Of a stretch of 64,000 nucleotides of DNA, positions 47,088 to 56,174 are shown piece by piece. The DNA comes from Streptomyces sp. DSM 110735 (GTDB taxonomy: Bacteria; Actinomycetota; Actinomycetes; Streptomycetales; Streptomycetaceae), in the NCBI RefSeq assembly GCF_016482685.1, contig NZ_JACYHF010000004.1:124001-188000 (forward strand), written 5' to 3'. How positions within the stretch are numbered: position 1 is the first letter of the stretch; each line of letters opens with the position of its first letter. The translations under genes and the position numbers were made by a program. The notes beneath the pieces were generated by a model. It searched no databases and was not told where the DNA came from. It saw only the letters and a list, made by a program, of their open reading frames with translations.

Positions 47088-48329
47088 TCACCGTCGTGAA
47101 CGCTCGTTCTCCTGCGGGACATGGGCAGCGACCAGCCGACCCGTGGAACCGGGCGCCGCACCGGTTTGCTTCAGCGTCGCCGCCCGCCTGCGGTCCACGC
47201 CGTACGCCACCGCCGCCACCGCGATGCCGAGCACCGCGAGGACCGCTCCGGCGAGCGCCGGGGAGGTGACGCCGAGTCCGGCGGCGAGGGCGAGCCCGCC
47301 GATCCAGGCGCCGCCCGCGTTGGCCAGGTTGAAGGCAGCCTGGTTGGCCGAGGAGGCGAGCGAGGGCGCCGCCGCCGCCTTGTCCATCACCATCAACTGC
47401 AGCGGCGAGCCGGTGACGAAGGCGGCCATGCCGAGCAGGGCGACCGCGAGCGCCGCGCTCCACTCGGCGCGCATCATCAGCGGGAACAGCGCCAGGACGA
47501 CGCCGAGTGCGGCGAGCCCGCCGAACAGGGTGCCGCGCATGGCGTGGTCGGCGAGCCGTCCGCCGAGCAGGTTGCCCGCGGTGGCGCCGACGCCGAACAG
47601 GGCGAGCAGCAGGGTCACGCTGGCCGGGTCGAACCCGGCGGCGCCGGTGAGCATCGGGGTGATGTAGCTGTAGGCGGCGAAGAGCGCGCCGAAGCCCGCG
47701 ACCGTGGTGCCGAGCGCCAGCCACACCGGCAGCGACTTCAGCGCGGCCAGCTCCCCGCGCAGACCCGCCGGGGAGGCGTGGGTGTGGTCGTGCGGGATGA
47801 GCAGCGCGAGCGAGGCGATGGCGGCAAGACCGATGGCGCTCACCCCGAGGAAGGTGGCCCGCCAGCCCAGGTGCTGACCCATGAGCGTGGCGACGGGCAC
47901 GCCCGCGACGTTGGCGACGGTCAGACCGAGGAACATCAGCGAGACCGAGCGCGCCTTGCGCTCGGGGGCGACCATGGAGGTCGCGACGACCGCGCCGACG
48001 CCGAAGAACGCGCCGTGCGGCAGCCCGCTCAGGAAGCGGGCGGCGAGCAGGGACTCGTAGCCGGGGGCGAACGCGGAGAGCGCGTTGCCCGCGACGAACA
48101 GGGCCATCAGACCGATCAGCACCGTGCGCCGGGACATCCGCGCGGTGAGCGCGGCCAGCAGCGGGGCGCCGATGACGACGCCGAGCGCGTACGCCGAGAC
48201 CAGATGACCGGCGGTCGGGATGGATATGTGCAGGTCGTCCGCGACGTCGGGCAGCAGACCCATCATCACGAACTCGGTCGTACCGATGCCGAAGGCGCCG
48301 ACAGCGAGGGCGAGCAGGGCCAGGGGCAT
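47088..48329 (-). CDS. MFS transporter, AraJ/drug-efflux type
   Basis: A 413-residue protein with twelve predicted helices. The N-terminus MPLALLALAVGAFGIGTTEF, the first-loop region ending DDLHISIPTAGHLVSAYALG and the MSRRTVLIGLMALF loop match the DHA1 arabinose-efflux/chloramphenicol-resistance-like group. Substrates are not predictable. ATG at 48329 follows GAGAGG; the longer frame passes through the operator region. A 17-base palindrome sits 47 bases upstream. Confidence 0.92.
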   Translation of the reverse strand: MPLALLALAVGAFGIGTTEFVMMGLLPDVADDLHISIPTAGHLVSAYALGVVIGAPLLAALTARMSRRTVLIGLMALFVAGNALSAFAPGYESLLAARFLSGLPHGAFFGVGAVVATSMVAPERKARSVSLMFLGLTVANVAGVPVATLMGQHLGWRATFLGVSAIGLAAIASLALLIPHDHTHASPAGLRGELAALKSLPVWLALGTTVAGFGALFAAYSYITPMLTGAAGFDPASVTLLLALFGVGATAGNLLGGRLADHAMRGTLFGGLAALGVVLALFPLMMRAEWSAALAVALLGMAAFVTGSPLQLMVMDKAAAAPSLASSANQAAFNLANAGGAWIGGLALAAGLGVTSPALAGAVLAVLGIAVAAVAYGVDRRRAATLKQTGAAPGSTGRLVAAHVPQENERSRR

Positions 48330-48375
48330 GAGGGGACCTCTCAGAGCAGTGCCGTACAGGGGATGGGATCGCCTA

Positions 48376-48392
48376 TGTTCCCGTACGGAACA
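48376..48392. promoter_or_regulatory. operator-like palindrome upstream of the MFS gene
   Basis: TGTTCC and GGAACA are perfect arms around CGTAC (the full 17 bases are nearly palindromic). The spacing suits a TetR- or MarR-type repressor; none is encoded directly beside it. Confidence 0.5.
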
Positions 48393-48432
48393 AAGTCTCT
48401 CAGGTCCAGTATTCCAGCGGATGCGAACCGGG

Positions 48433-49518
48433 TTAAGACTCTGTGTCGAGACTGACCCGCGCGGCGACCGGGAGGTGGTCGCTGTCGGTGCGCGGCAGGG
48501 TCCAGGAGCTCTCCGGCTCGACACCCTTGACCATGATCTGGTCGATGCGGGCCATCGGGAACGCGGCCGGCCAACTGAACCCGAAGCCGCTGCCCGCCGC
48601 GCCCTGCGTGGAGCGCATCTGGGAGGTGACGGCGTTCAGCGAGCGGTCGTTCATGGTGCCGTTGAGGTCGCCGAGCAGCACGACCCGCTTGAGCGTCTCG
48701 TCCGCGATGGCCTCGCCGAGCGCGTCGGCGCTCTTGTCGCGCTGGCGGGCGGTGAAGCCCGCCTTCAGCTTCACCCGCACCGAGGGCATGTGGGCGACGT
48801 ACACCGCGACGAGCCCGTCGGGCGTGGCCACGGTGGCCCGCATCGCGCGCTTCCAGCCGAGCTTGATGTCCACGGAGTGGACCTGGCTCATCGGGTACTT
48901 GCTCCACAGCCCGACGGTGCCGACCACCGCGTGGTACGGGTATGTGCCGGACAGCGCCTGGTCGTAGGTGCCGACGGCGGGCGCGGGCAGCTCCTCCAGG
49001 GCGAGCAGATCGGCTCCGGAGGCGGCGACGTCCCGGGCGGTGGCGGCGGGGGCGGGGTTGTCGGCGTTCACGTTGTGCGTGGCCACGACCAGGTCGCCGC
49101 CGGTGCCGGACTTGTCGGTGAGCAGCCCGCCGAAGAGGTTCAGCCACACGATCGCCGGGAGCAGCACCGCGATCAGCGCGGTCGCGGACTTGCGCAGCAG
49201 CCCCACGAGCAGCAGCACCGGGATCGCGATGCCGAGCCAGGGCAGGAAGGTCTCGGTGAGGCTGCCGAGGTTGCCCACCCGGTTGGGGATGCGCGAGTGC
49301 AGCAGCATCACCAGGGCGAGCAGCAGCGCCAGGACGGCCGTGACCGTGCCCCGGCGCCAGATGCGCGGATCGTCGCGCCAGCCGCCGAGCAGACGGTGCG
49401 CCAGGCGCCGAAGCCGGGATGCCGGTCGCTCGGGCTCCGAGCCGCCGTTGTCCGTCTCCGTCATGTACGCCTGCTGCGCCATACCGTCTGCCTCACTGCC
49501 TGCCGTGCGCTCCGTCAT
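48433..49518 (-). CDS. membrane-anchored endonuclease/exonuclease/phosphatase (EEP) family protein
   Basis: A 361-residue protein. Three hydrophobic helices occupy about residues 58-135 (TVTAVLALLLALVMLLHS; then AIPVLLLVGLL; then IAVLLPAIVWLNLFGG). The EEP catalytic domain follows outside the membrane: ATHNVNADNP near 146, LALEELPAP near 172 (metal Glu), LLGDLNGTMNDRS near 281 and TDSDHLPVAARV near 346 (Asp-His pair). Homologues cleave phosphodiesters in nucleic acids or lipids. ATG at 49518 is used; ATG at 49482 is an alternative with GAGG upstream. Confidence 0.88.
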   Translation of the reverse strand: MTERTAGSEADGMAQQAYMTETDNGGSEPERPASRLRRLAHRLLGGWRDDPRIWRRGTVTAVLALLLALVMLLHSRIPNRVGNLGSLTETFLPWLGIAIPVLLLVGLLRKSATALIAVLLPAIVWLNLFGGLLTDKSGTGGDLVVATHNVNADNPAPAATARDVAASGADLLALEELPAPAVGTYDQALSGTYPYHAVVGTVGLWSKYPMSQVHSVDIKLGWKRAMRATVATPDGLVAVYVAHMPSVRVKLKAGFTARQRDKSADALGEAIADETLKRVVLLGDLNGTMNDRSLNAVTSQMRSTQGAAGSGFGFSWPAAFPMARIDQIMVKGVEPESSWTLPRTDSDHLPVAARVSLDTES

Positions 49519-49663
49519 CCCCCCGTGTGTTCTACGACCCTAGGGGATGAACGGCTCCGTTCCGCCGTCCCATGACGGCCGTTCGGAAGTCGAGGACGAA
49601 CGGGATGGGCCGGGTAGTTCCGTTACGGCCGCCCCGCAGGGGTTCTGTGACGAAACGCGTACA

Positions 49664-50299
49664 TCAGCGCTGCTCGGAAGGCGTGCTGACGGGGCGTAGA
49701 CCCGCGAGGACCGTGTCGACGATCACGTCGGCGAGGTCCTCGGGCAGGTCGGCGTCGGGGCGCAGGACGGTGCGGGCCAACATGGGACCGACGAACATGT
49801 CGTTGGCCAGGTCCACGTCGATGTCGGAGCGCAGTTCGCCCTCGCGCTGCCCCCGGCGCAGCACCTCGGTCATCAGGGCGCGCCGGGGCGCTATCACCCC
49901 GGCCTGGTAGGCGGCCCAGATGCGCGGGCTGCACTTCGCCTGGACGAACACGTTGTGCATGATCGCCGAGGAGCGGCTGACCAGACCCCGGCGGCGCAGG
50001 GTCTCCAGGAGGACGACGAGGTCGTCGCGCATGGAGGTGCCGGGCAGTTCGGGGTCGGCGGGTTCGGCGGCGCGCATGACGTCGACGAACAGTTCCTCCT
50101 TGCCGCTCCAGCGGCGGTAGATGGTCGCCTTGCCGACTCCGGCGGTGCGCGCGACGCGCTCGATGGACAGCTCCGCGAGGGGCACGCCCTCCTCCAGGAG
50201 CTTCATCGCGCCTTCCAGGATGGCGCGTTCCACGGCTTCGCTGCGGGGCCGGCCCCGGGCGGGACCGGCCTGCGGGGGCCGGCTGTCGGCAAGGCTCAC
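49664..50299 (-). CDS. TetR-family regulator of the adjacent exporter
   Basis: A 211-residue repressor. The HTH covers about residues 22-68: AVERAILEGAMKLLEEGV, IERVARTAGVGKATIYRRW. The C-terminal part matches the TetR_C drug-response group. GTG at 50299 with an upstream GAGAGGA is favoured. It follows the DHA2 exporter gene on the same strand by 116 bases, a standard self-regulated resistance layout, and the palindrome before the exporter is its probable site. Confidence 0.92.
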   Translation of the reverse strand: MSLADSRPPQAGPARGRPRSEAVERAILEGAMKLLEEGVPLAELSIERVARTAGVGKATIYRRWSGKEELFVDVMRAAEPADPELPGTSMRDDLVVLLETLRRRGLVSRSSAIMHNVFVQAKCSPRIWAAYQAGVIAPRRALMTEVLRRGQREGELRSDIDVDLANDMFVGPMLARTVLRPDADLPEDLADVIVDTVLAGLRPVSTPSEQR

Positions 50300-50415
50300 G
50301 TCGTCTCGTCCTCTCGCTGTGCTGCGGCAATTCTCCCGCAGCCGCCTCCTCCCCCGTTGTCGTACCGTCCCTACCCCGGCGCGTGGCGCGGCGATCCGTT
50401 CGCCGCGCCGCGTGA

Positions 50416-52002
50416 TCAGTCCGCCGCGGCGACCAGTTCCTTCTCGCTGTCCTTGGCGGTTCCGGTCGGCGGCTTGCCCGGCAGGAACAGCGCGGTGATG
50501 ACGGCGCCGACCAGTGCGACGCCGGTGCCGCACAGGGCGGTGATGTGCATGGCGTGCAGGAAGGCGTCGTGGGCCGGGGTGATCAGACCCTGCCCCTGGG
50601 GTCCGAGCTTCGCGGCGATGCCGAGGGTCGCCTCGATGGACTCGCCCGCGGTGTCGCGCAGGGCGGGCGGGAGCAGACCGAGCTTGCCCTCGATGCCGTT
50701 GCGGTAGGCGGCGGAGAGCACCGAGCCGAGCACGGCGATGCCGAGGGCGCCGCCGACCTGCCGGAAGGTGTTGCTCAGCGCGGAGGCGGAGCCCGCCTTC
50801 TCGCGGGGCAGCGCCTGCATGATGACGACCGAGGTCGGCGTCATGATGTGCGCCATGCCGGTGCCCATGAGGAAGAAGACGACCTCCAGGAGCCAGATCG
50901 GCGTGTCGGCCTCGAAGGTCGCGAACGCGGCCAGCGTGGCGGCGATCAGCACCAGACCGGCGGTGGTGGTGGCCTTGTTGCCGAAGCGGTCGACCAGGAG
51001 CCGGGCGCGCGGCGCGAAGATCATCTGCGCGGCGGCCAGCGGCAGCATCAGCACGCCGGACTCCAGCGGCGAGTAGCCGCGCACGCTCTGGGTGTAGAAG
51101 ACACCGAAGAACGTGACGCCCATGAGGGCGAAGAAGACCAGCGCGATGGCGCTCATGGCGGCCGAGAAGACCTTGTTGCGGAAGTAGGTGACGTCCAGGG
51201 AGGGGTGGTCGCTGCGCTTCTCGAAGATCACGAACGCGGCGAGGATCACCAGTCCGGCGATGATCGTGGCCAGCACCTTGGGATCGGTGAAGTCGGCCAG
51301 CTCGCCGCCCTTGATGATGCCGTAGACGAGCAGCACCAGACCGACGACGGACAGGACCACGCCGATCGGGTCGAGGCGGCCCGGCTTCGGGTCGCGGGAG
51401 TCGGGGACCAGCCAGAGCATCAGACCGAGGGCGAGGATCACGATCGGCACGTTGATGAGGAAGACCGAGCCCCACCAGAAGTGGTCGAGCAGCGCGCCGC
51501 CGGTGATCGGGCCGATGGCGATGCCGAGTCCGACGCCGCCCGCCCAGATGCCGATGGCCTTGGGCTGCTCCTCGCGCTCGAAGACGTTCATCAGCACGGC
51601 GAGGGTCGCGGGCATGACGAAGGCGGCACCGAGGGCCATCACCGCGCGGTAGGCGATGAGCTGACCCGGGGAACCCGCCTCGGCGGCCAGCGCCGAGCCG
51701 ATGCCGAACACGATGATGCCGCCGAGCAGCACCTTCTTGCGGCCCAGGCGGTCACCGATGAGACCGGCGGTGAACAGCAGCCCGGCGAAGACGAGCGTGT
51801 ACGAGTTGATCGCCCACTCGATCTCGCTCTGCGTGGCGCCGAGGCCGGTCGGCGCCGGGGTGGCGATGGTCTTGATGGCGACGTTCAGGATCGAGTTGTC
51901 GAGCACCACGATGAGCAGGCTCAGCATCAGCACGCCGAGGATCGCCCAGCGGCGCTTGTGCACCGCCTCCGGTATCCGGGGTGCGGGGACGGAAGTTGTC
52001 AT
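50416..52002 (-). CDS. MFS drug exporter, DHA2 (14-helix) family
   Basis: A 528-residue membrane protein. The first helix carries the family motif [14 protein letters not shown] near residue 30, the loop motif [13 protein letters not shown] lies near 83, and the antiporter motif C region [14 protein letters not shown] near 153. It should exchange a toxic compound or secondary metabolite for protons, but the compound is unknown. It is first in an operon with a TetR repressor and has an operator palindrome 25 bases before its start. Confidence 0.94.
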   Translation of the reverse strand: MTTSVPAPRIPEAVHKRRWAILGVLMLSLLIVVLDNSILNVAIKTIATPAPTGLGATQSEIEWAINSYTLVFAGLLFTAGLIGDRLGRKKVLLGGIIVFGIGSALAAEAGSPGQLIAYRAVMALGAAFVMPATLAVLMNVFEREEQPKAIGIWAGGVGLGIAIGPITGGALLDHFWWGSVFLINVPIVILALGLMLWLVPDSRDPKPGRLDPIGVVLSVVGLVLLVYGIIKGGELADFTDPKVLATIIAGLVILAAFVIFEKRSDHPSLDVTYFRNKVFSAAMSAIALVFFALMGVTFFGVFYTQSVRGYSPLESGVLMLPLAAAQMIFAPRARLLVDRFGNKATTTAGLVLIAATLAAFATFEADTPIWLLEVVFFLMGTGMAHIMTPTSVVIMQALPREKAGSASALSNTFRQVGGALGIAVLGSVLSAAYRNGIEGKLGLLPPALRDTAGESIEATLGIAAKLGPQGQGLITPAHDAFLHAMHITALCGTGVALVGAVITALFLPGKPPTGTAKDSEKELVAAAD

Positions 52003-52026
52003 GCGTTCGAGCCTAGGGCCATTTCA

Positions 52027-52045
52027 ATACGGAACCGTCTCGTAT
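52027..52045. promoter_or_regulatory. TetR operator in front of the DHA2 exporter gene
   Basis: ATACGGAACCGTCTCGTAT has perfect ATACG/CGTAT arms and a near-symmetric centre (17 of 19 positions pair). It lies 25-43 bases before the exporter start, the usual position for the linked TetR protein. Confidence 0.7.
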
Positions 52046-52083
52046 CTGAATTACTTTACCCAGGTCTTACACACGGGGGCTTG

Positions 52084-52172
52084 TGCGGGACCCGGGCGGG
52101 ACCGGCGCGGGAGCTGGCACGGGACCCGTGCGGGAGCCGGCACGGGACCCGCACCGGAGCCGGTACGGGGAC
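52084..52172. repeat. GC-rich degenerate tandem repeat upstream of panB
   Basis: Seven to eight copies of an 11-12 base unit alternate between GCGGGAGCCGGC and ACGGGACCCG(T/C); adjacent pairs give a 23-base repeat. It lies in the noncoding stretch between the exporter and panB. The units can pair with each other, so the RNA would be strongly structured. A shorter similar stretch occurs after the winged-helix gene (2636-2680). Confidence 0.75.
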
Positions 52173-52267
52173 CTCCCTCTGGCCAGGTGCGGCACGAGGT
52201 GCCACCATGGAGGCGATCCGGGGACGCCGAAAGGGCGCCTCGAGATGACTTGTAAGGAGCCGTTGCC

Positions 52268-53131
52268 ATGACGCAGCTCTCGGCTGCCCAGACGAAGCCC
52301 TCCGACGGCAAGACGCTGTACGGAGGAAAGGGCACCCGTCGCATCACCGTCCGCGACATCGCACTCGCCAAGGAGCGGGGCGAGAAGTGGCCCATGCTCA
52401 CCGCCTACGACGCGATGACCGCGTCCGTCTTCGACGAGGCCGGCATCCCCGTGATGCTGGTCGGCGACTCGGCGGGCAACTGCCATCTCGGCTACGAGAC
52501 GACCGTCCCCGTCACCCTCGACGAGATGACCATGCTCTCCGCCGCCGTCGTACGCGGCACCAGCCGCGCGCTCATCGTCGGCGACCTCCCCTTCGGCTCC
52601 TACCAGGAGGGTCCGGTGCAGGCGCTGCGCTCGGCGACCCGGCTGGTGAAGGACGCCGGGGTCGGCGCGGTCAAGCTGGAGGGCGGCGAGCGCTCGCACG
52701 AGCAGATCAAGCTGCTCGTCGAGGCAGGCATCCCGGTGATGGCCCACATCGGCCTCACCCCGCAGTCCGTCAACGCCATGGGCTACCGCGTCCAGGGCCG
52801 CGGCGAGGAGGCGGCCCAGCAGCTCCTGCGCGACGCCAAGGCCGTCCAGGACGCGGGCGCGTTCGCCGTCGTCCTGGAGCTGGTCCCGGCGGAACTCGCC
52901 GCCGAGGTGACTCGGGTGCTGCACATCCCGACGGTCGGCATCGGCGCGGGTCCCGACACCGACGCCCAGGTCCTCGTCTGGACCGACATGCTCGGCCTGA
53001 CCTCCGGCCGCGTCCCCAAGTTCGTCAAGAAGTACGCGGCGCTCCGCGAGGTCATGACCGACGCGGCGAAGTCCTTCGCGGAGGAGGTCGTCGGCGGCAC
53101 GTTCCCGCTCGACGAACACTCGGTCCACTAG
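52268..53131 (+). CDS. panB: 3-methyl-2-oxobutanoate hydroxymethyltransferase
   Basis: A 287-residue TIM-barrel enzyme that adds a hydroxymethyl group from methylene-tetrahydrofolate to ketoisovalerate, the first step to pantothenate and coenzyme A. Motifs: [19 protein letters not shown] near 43, [16 protein letters not shown] near 65 (metal Asp), [10 protein letters not shown] near 99, KLEGGE near 136, [16 protein letters not shown] near 159, and [20 protein letters not shown] near 222. AAGGAG lies 8 bases before the ATG. The rest of the pantothenate pathway is not in the window. A terminator follows. Confidence 0.97.
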   Translation: MTQLSAAQTKPSDGKTLYGGKGTRRITVRDIALAKERGEKWPMLTAYDAMTASVFDEAGIPVMLVGDSAGNCHLGYETTVPVTLDEMTMLSAAVVRGTSRALIVGDLPFGSYQEGPVQALRSATRLVKDAGVGAVKLEGGERSHEQIKLLVEAGIPVMAHIGLTPQSVNAMGYRVQGRGEEAAQQLLRDAKAVQDAGAFAVVLELVPAELAAEVTRVLHIPTVGIGAGPDTDAQVLVWTDMLGLTSGRVPKFVKKYAALREVMTDAAKSFAEEVVGGTFPLDEHSVH

Positions 53132-53152
53132 CCACTGCGGCAACACCCGGGC

Positions 53153-53182
53153 AGCCCGCCGATCTTCCCCCGTCGGCGGGCT
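53153..53182. terminator. terminator after panB
   Basis: A 10-base perfect stem (AGCCCGCCGA and complement) with a 10-base loop, then CCCCTTTG, 21 bases after the panB stop. Confidence 0.75.
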
Positions 53183-53266
53183 GTCCCCTTTGTGCGCCTA
53201 AACCGGCGCCGCTCTCGCGGAGGGGGTGCTCGCCGTCGGGGTTGCTCAATTCGTGGTTGCGGCGGT

Positions 53267-54559
53267 CTACTCCGCCGAGCCCGCGGCCGCCACCAGTTCG
53301 CGCACGCCCGTCACCCGAGGGTGACGGGACCGCAGGTCGCTGACGATCTGCCGGATCGCGGGCCGGTCACGGACTTCGCCCGGAGAGACGCGTACCGCCG
53401 ACAGCAGTTCGGCAGCCGCCTGCTCCGCCTTGCCCCATTGCCACCACGCCCGCCCGAGGTCGGTGTGCATCCTGCCCTTGCGCTCGGCAGTGGCGAACCG
53501 GCCCTCGTGCAAACCGCGGCCGGCCTCCAGTGCGGCGCCCGCGTCCCCGAGGGCCCAGTGCACTCCGACGGCATACAAGTCCACCGCTGCCGGGGTGAGG
53601 GGAAAGAGTCGCCCCCTCGGAGTCACGTCGGGAAGAGCGCGAGCGGCTCGCGCTGCGTCGCGGATCATGGTGAGGGCCTGGTCACGAACCCCGGCGCGTG
53701 CCGCGGTGTACGAGGTGGTGCACAGCATCTGTGCGTACGCCGAGCGCTGCGCGTCCGTTCGCAGCCCGGTCTCCTCGACCTTGGCCACGGCATCGAGGAT
53801 GTGGCGCTCGGCAGCGGCGGGCTGGTCCTGATGGCGCAGCACGATGCTCAACTCCCGGGCTGCGGCGGCAGCGGCGAGGGGCGACCCGGACCATTGCGCG
53901 TACAGCGCCGCACGATCCGCGGCCAGCCGGGAGTCCCCGTAGCGGCCGACCTTCGTCAGCACCCGGCCCGCCAGGCTGTAGGCGGTCGAGAGGCGGGCGA
54001 GCGCCATCTCCTCGTGCGCGGGTGACGCGGCGTGACTGGCATCGGCGAGCAGGCCCGGCAGCACGCGCAGCAACTCGGCGTTCTGTCCGGCGTCGAAGAG
54101 TCCGCGGGCGGCGGCAAGCCGTGAGTCGAGAGGCACTGGCGACCCGGTGGGGCCGGGAATGCTCGCCAGCGCGTCGCTCACTCCCGCCAGGAGGGAGGAT
54201 GGAACCGCCAGGCCGGTGGCGGCGAGCAACCTGCGGCGGCGCATGGGGTCCTCCTCGGCACAGCGTGGCCCGTCCGGCGCAACTCTAGTCGCTGGGGCGC
54301 CGGTTAAGCCGAGTGACGCAGCCAGGACAAGCATCGGGATTTCCACGGCCCTGGCAGCGCTCATGAGCATGTCGAAGTCGGCCTTCCTCCCCCTGCGCTC
54401 CAGCCGGGAGACGGTGGCGGCCGAGCAGCCGATCCGGGCACCGAGATCCTCCAGACGCCAGCCACGTCCCACCCGGCCGATCCGGATCAGGCCGCCGGGG
54501 TCCTGCTTCCGCACACAGGAACGGGCCTCTTCGGACCCCCAGAGGCGAACCGCGTTCAT
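53267..54559 (-). CDS. XRE-family regulator with TPR-like sensor region
   Basis: A 430-residue protein. The HTH is N-terminal (RVGRGWRLEDLGARIGCSAA, VSRLERRGR, about residues 25-62). A twin-arginine-like RRRRLLAATGLAV stretch follows near 105, a common feature of this group that is probably not a real export signal. The helical TPR-like region from about 140 includes LARLSTAYSLAGRVLTKVG, AAAERHILDAVAKVEETG and DLGRAWWQWGKAEQAAAEL. ATG at 54559 with GGGAGAA is preferred over the upstream ATG at 54640. It is divergent from the SIR2-like gene, and the shared region holds a perfect palindrome likely bound by it. Confidence 0.87.
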   Translation of the reverse strand: MNAVRLWGSEEARSCVRKQDPGGLIRIGRVGRGWRLEDLGARIGCSAATVSRLERRGRKADFDMLMSAARAVEIPMLVLAASLGLTGAPATRVAPDGPRCAEEDPMRRRRLLAATGLAVPSSLLAGVSDALASIPGPTGSPVPLDSRLAAARGLFDAGQNAELLRVLPGLLADASHAASPAHEEMALARLSTAYSLAGRVLTKVGRYGDSRLAADRAALYAQWSGSPLAAAAAARELSIVLRHQDQPAAAERHILDAVAKVEETGLRTDAQRSAYAQMLCTTSYTAARAGVRDQALTMIRDAARAARALPDVTPRGRLFPLTPAAVDLYAVGVHWALGDAGAALEAGRGLHEGRFATAERKGRMHTDLGRAWWQWGKAEQAAAELLSAVRVSPGEVRDRPAIRQIVSDLRSRHPRVTGVRELVAAAGSAE

Positions 54560-54656
54560 CCGGCTTCTCCCGCACGAAGACCCGACACCGTACGGCCACT
54601 CACCGTAGAGACTCGGCGGCACCGCGTGTGCGCCGTCCACAGGTTTCCTGCCCGAA

Positions 54657-54673
54657 CTTGCAGATGCTGCAAG
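54657..54673. promoter_or_regulatory. perfect palindrome between the XRE-TPR and SIR2-like genes
   Basis: CTTGCAG-ATG-CTGCAAG, 7-base perfect arms with a 3-base spacer, 97 bases before the XRE start and 117 before the SIR2-like start. This is the kind of site XRE-TPR regulators use in Streptomyces. The CTTGCAG arm also resembles the MalR-type sites at 17-23 kb. Confidence 0.6.
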
Positions 54674-54790
54674 GCGTTTGCGCGCTCTGCCAGTCGATCA
54701 CCACAGCCGTCGTGCCGGTGATGTCCTCGAACAGCGCCCACGGCGACGGCGCCCGCACTGTCACTTCACCGCCCCACCGAGGAGAACGAG

Positions 54791-56059
54791 ATGTTCCTTC
54801 CCCACCCCGTGATCGACCAGCTCGACGAAACGCAGGAAGCGGTCTGGCACACGCACTTTGCGGGCACCGGCCGCGAGCGGCCCCGCGCGATCGAGGAGGG
54901 AGTCTGGCGCCGGACGCAGGATCCGGCCAACGCGGCGCAATCGGGCTGGACCGAGGGCGAGAACGGGCGTCGCCGCATCGTCCACTACCGCTACCGGTTC
55001 GACATCGACTACACGTTCCCCGTCCCGCGCCTGGTCCTCGCCGACCTGTACCTGTACACGTCGGTACGCGCCCCGAAGGCCAAGATCGAGACGTACCGCG
55101 GCGACGTGCGGGCCTGGCTCGCCGAGGGCCACTGGCGGCAGACGGACGACGGCGTGTGGTCGAAGGGCGACCTGCGGGTCACCGTCACCCCCTACGACGT
55201 CCACCCGCAGGACGAGCGCGGCTCGCGGGACACCCCCGAGGGATTCTGCTCATTGGACGTGGTGTTCGTCTCCGAGGACTTCCAGGTGACGCGCACCGTC
55301 CGGCAGATGCCGTGGAACGTGCTGGCGGGCGGTATCCGTGTCAAGGACAGGCGCGGCAACCCGAACTACGCGGAGGACCTGGGCGAGTTGAAGAACCATC
55401 TGCCGTTCCAGGTCGAACTGGGCTGCGGCACGAGTGTCGAGGCCGGGGTACCCCCGCTGCACTTCCTGCACCAGGTGTATCGGGTCACCGAGCGCACCGA
55501 CAACGTCATGAAGGAGACGCATCCCTTCGTGCTGTGCCCGCAGAGGGACACCCTGGTCAGGGAGATGCTGCTCGACGCCACCGCGAAGGCGGACGAACTG
55601 GTCGCGATGTTCCGCATCAGCTTCCTCGCCCGGCCGACGGCCGCGCACCGCGCGCTGAAGTCCCTGCATGACGCCGGGCACATGGTGGGCCCGGTCCTCC
55701 AGCACAACTTCGATCTGCTCGCCGCGCGAGCCGGTCTCACCGAGTGCTTCGTACGCCGCTACGACCAGAAGATCCCGCCCGTGCCGCTCCTGGCCGAAGC
55801 CAAGGCACTCTTGGTGATCGGTCTGCACGCCGACCGCCGGTCGATCGAGAAACGTGCCCGGGAGCGTGGGATGAAGGTGTTCTTCGTGGACACCGAGGGT
55901 CTGGAGGAGTTCGGCCAATACCTGCCTTACCCGTTGGAGGGTCCGCAGGACGGTGACGTGATCGTGCGGGCCGAGGCCATTCCCACGCTGGTCGAGCTGT
56001 GCCGCCAACTCGGTGTGGAGTTCGCGGTCCAGCCCCCGGCCGCCCACGCCCCCCACTGA
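54791..56059 (+). CDS. SIR2-like protein with an unknown N-terminal domain
   Basis: A 422-residue cytoplasmic protein. Residues 1-190 (FLPHPVIDQLDETQEAVWHT start; later VTVTPYDVHP) match no family I know. From about 210 the order of sirtuin motifs appears: ELGCGTSVEAGVPPLHFLHQ (nucleotide loop), TAAHRALKSLHDAG and VLQHNFDLLAARAGL (matching the sirtuin 'TQNIDGLH' block), then AKALLVIGLHADRRSIEKRA and KVFFVDTEG. The zinc cysteines of deacetylases are absent, and after HNFD the expected catalytic His-Gly is replaced by RRYDQ. It may bind NAD or ADP-ribose or act as a modified NADase. GAGGAG lies before the ATG. It is divergent from a regulator, and a UDP-glucose dehydrogenase gene follows. Confidence 0.6.
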   Translation: MFLPHPVIDQLDETQEAVWHTHFAGTGRERPRAIEEGVWRRTQDPANAAQSGWTEGENGRRRIVHYRYRFDIDYTFPVPRLVLADLYLYTSVRAPKAKIETYRGDVRAWLAEGHWRQTDDGVWSKGDLRVTVTPYDVHPQDERGSRDTPEGFCSLDVVFVSEDFQVTRTVRQMPWNVLAGGIRVKDRRGNPNYAEDLGELKNHLPFQVELGCGTSVEAGVPPLHFLHQVYRVTERTDNVMKETHPFVLCPQRDTLVREMLLDATAKADELVAMFRISFLARPTAAHRALKSLHDAGHMVGPVLQHNFDLLAARAGLTECFVRRYDQKIPPVPLLAEAKALLVIGLHADRRSIEKRARERGMKVFFVDTEGLEEFGQYLPYPLEGPQDGDVIVRAEAIPTLVELCRQLGVEFAVQPPAAHAPH

Positions 56060-56123
56060 TCGAACACCGTAACGAACAGGCATACGAACCGACTTGCCCG
56101 CCGCGTGACAGCCGACAGCGTGC

Positions 56124-56151
56124 GGGGGCCCGCCGGGTCCGGCAGGCCCCC
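56124..56151 (+). terminator. hairpin after the SIR2-like gene
   Basis: GGGGGCC-C-GCCGG, a GT loop, then CCGGC-A-GGCCCCC: a strong GC stem with one bulge on each side, 64 bases after the stop. It would separate this gene from the dehydrogenase gene. Confidence 0.6.
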
Positions 56152-56174
56152 GACCAGACAAGGACGATCTACAC

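Noticed and set aside
52084..52172. Tandem repeat considered as a CRISPR array
   Set aside because: Units are 11-12 bases and contiguous with no spacers, and no cas gene is present.
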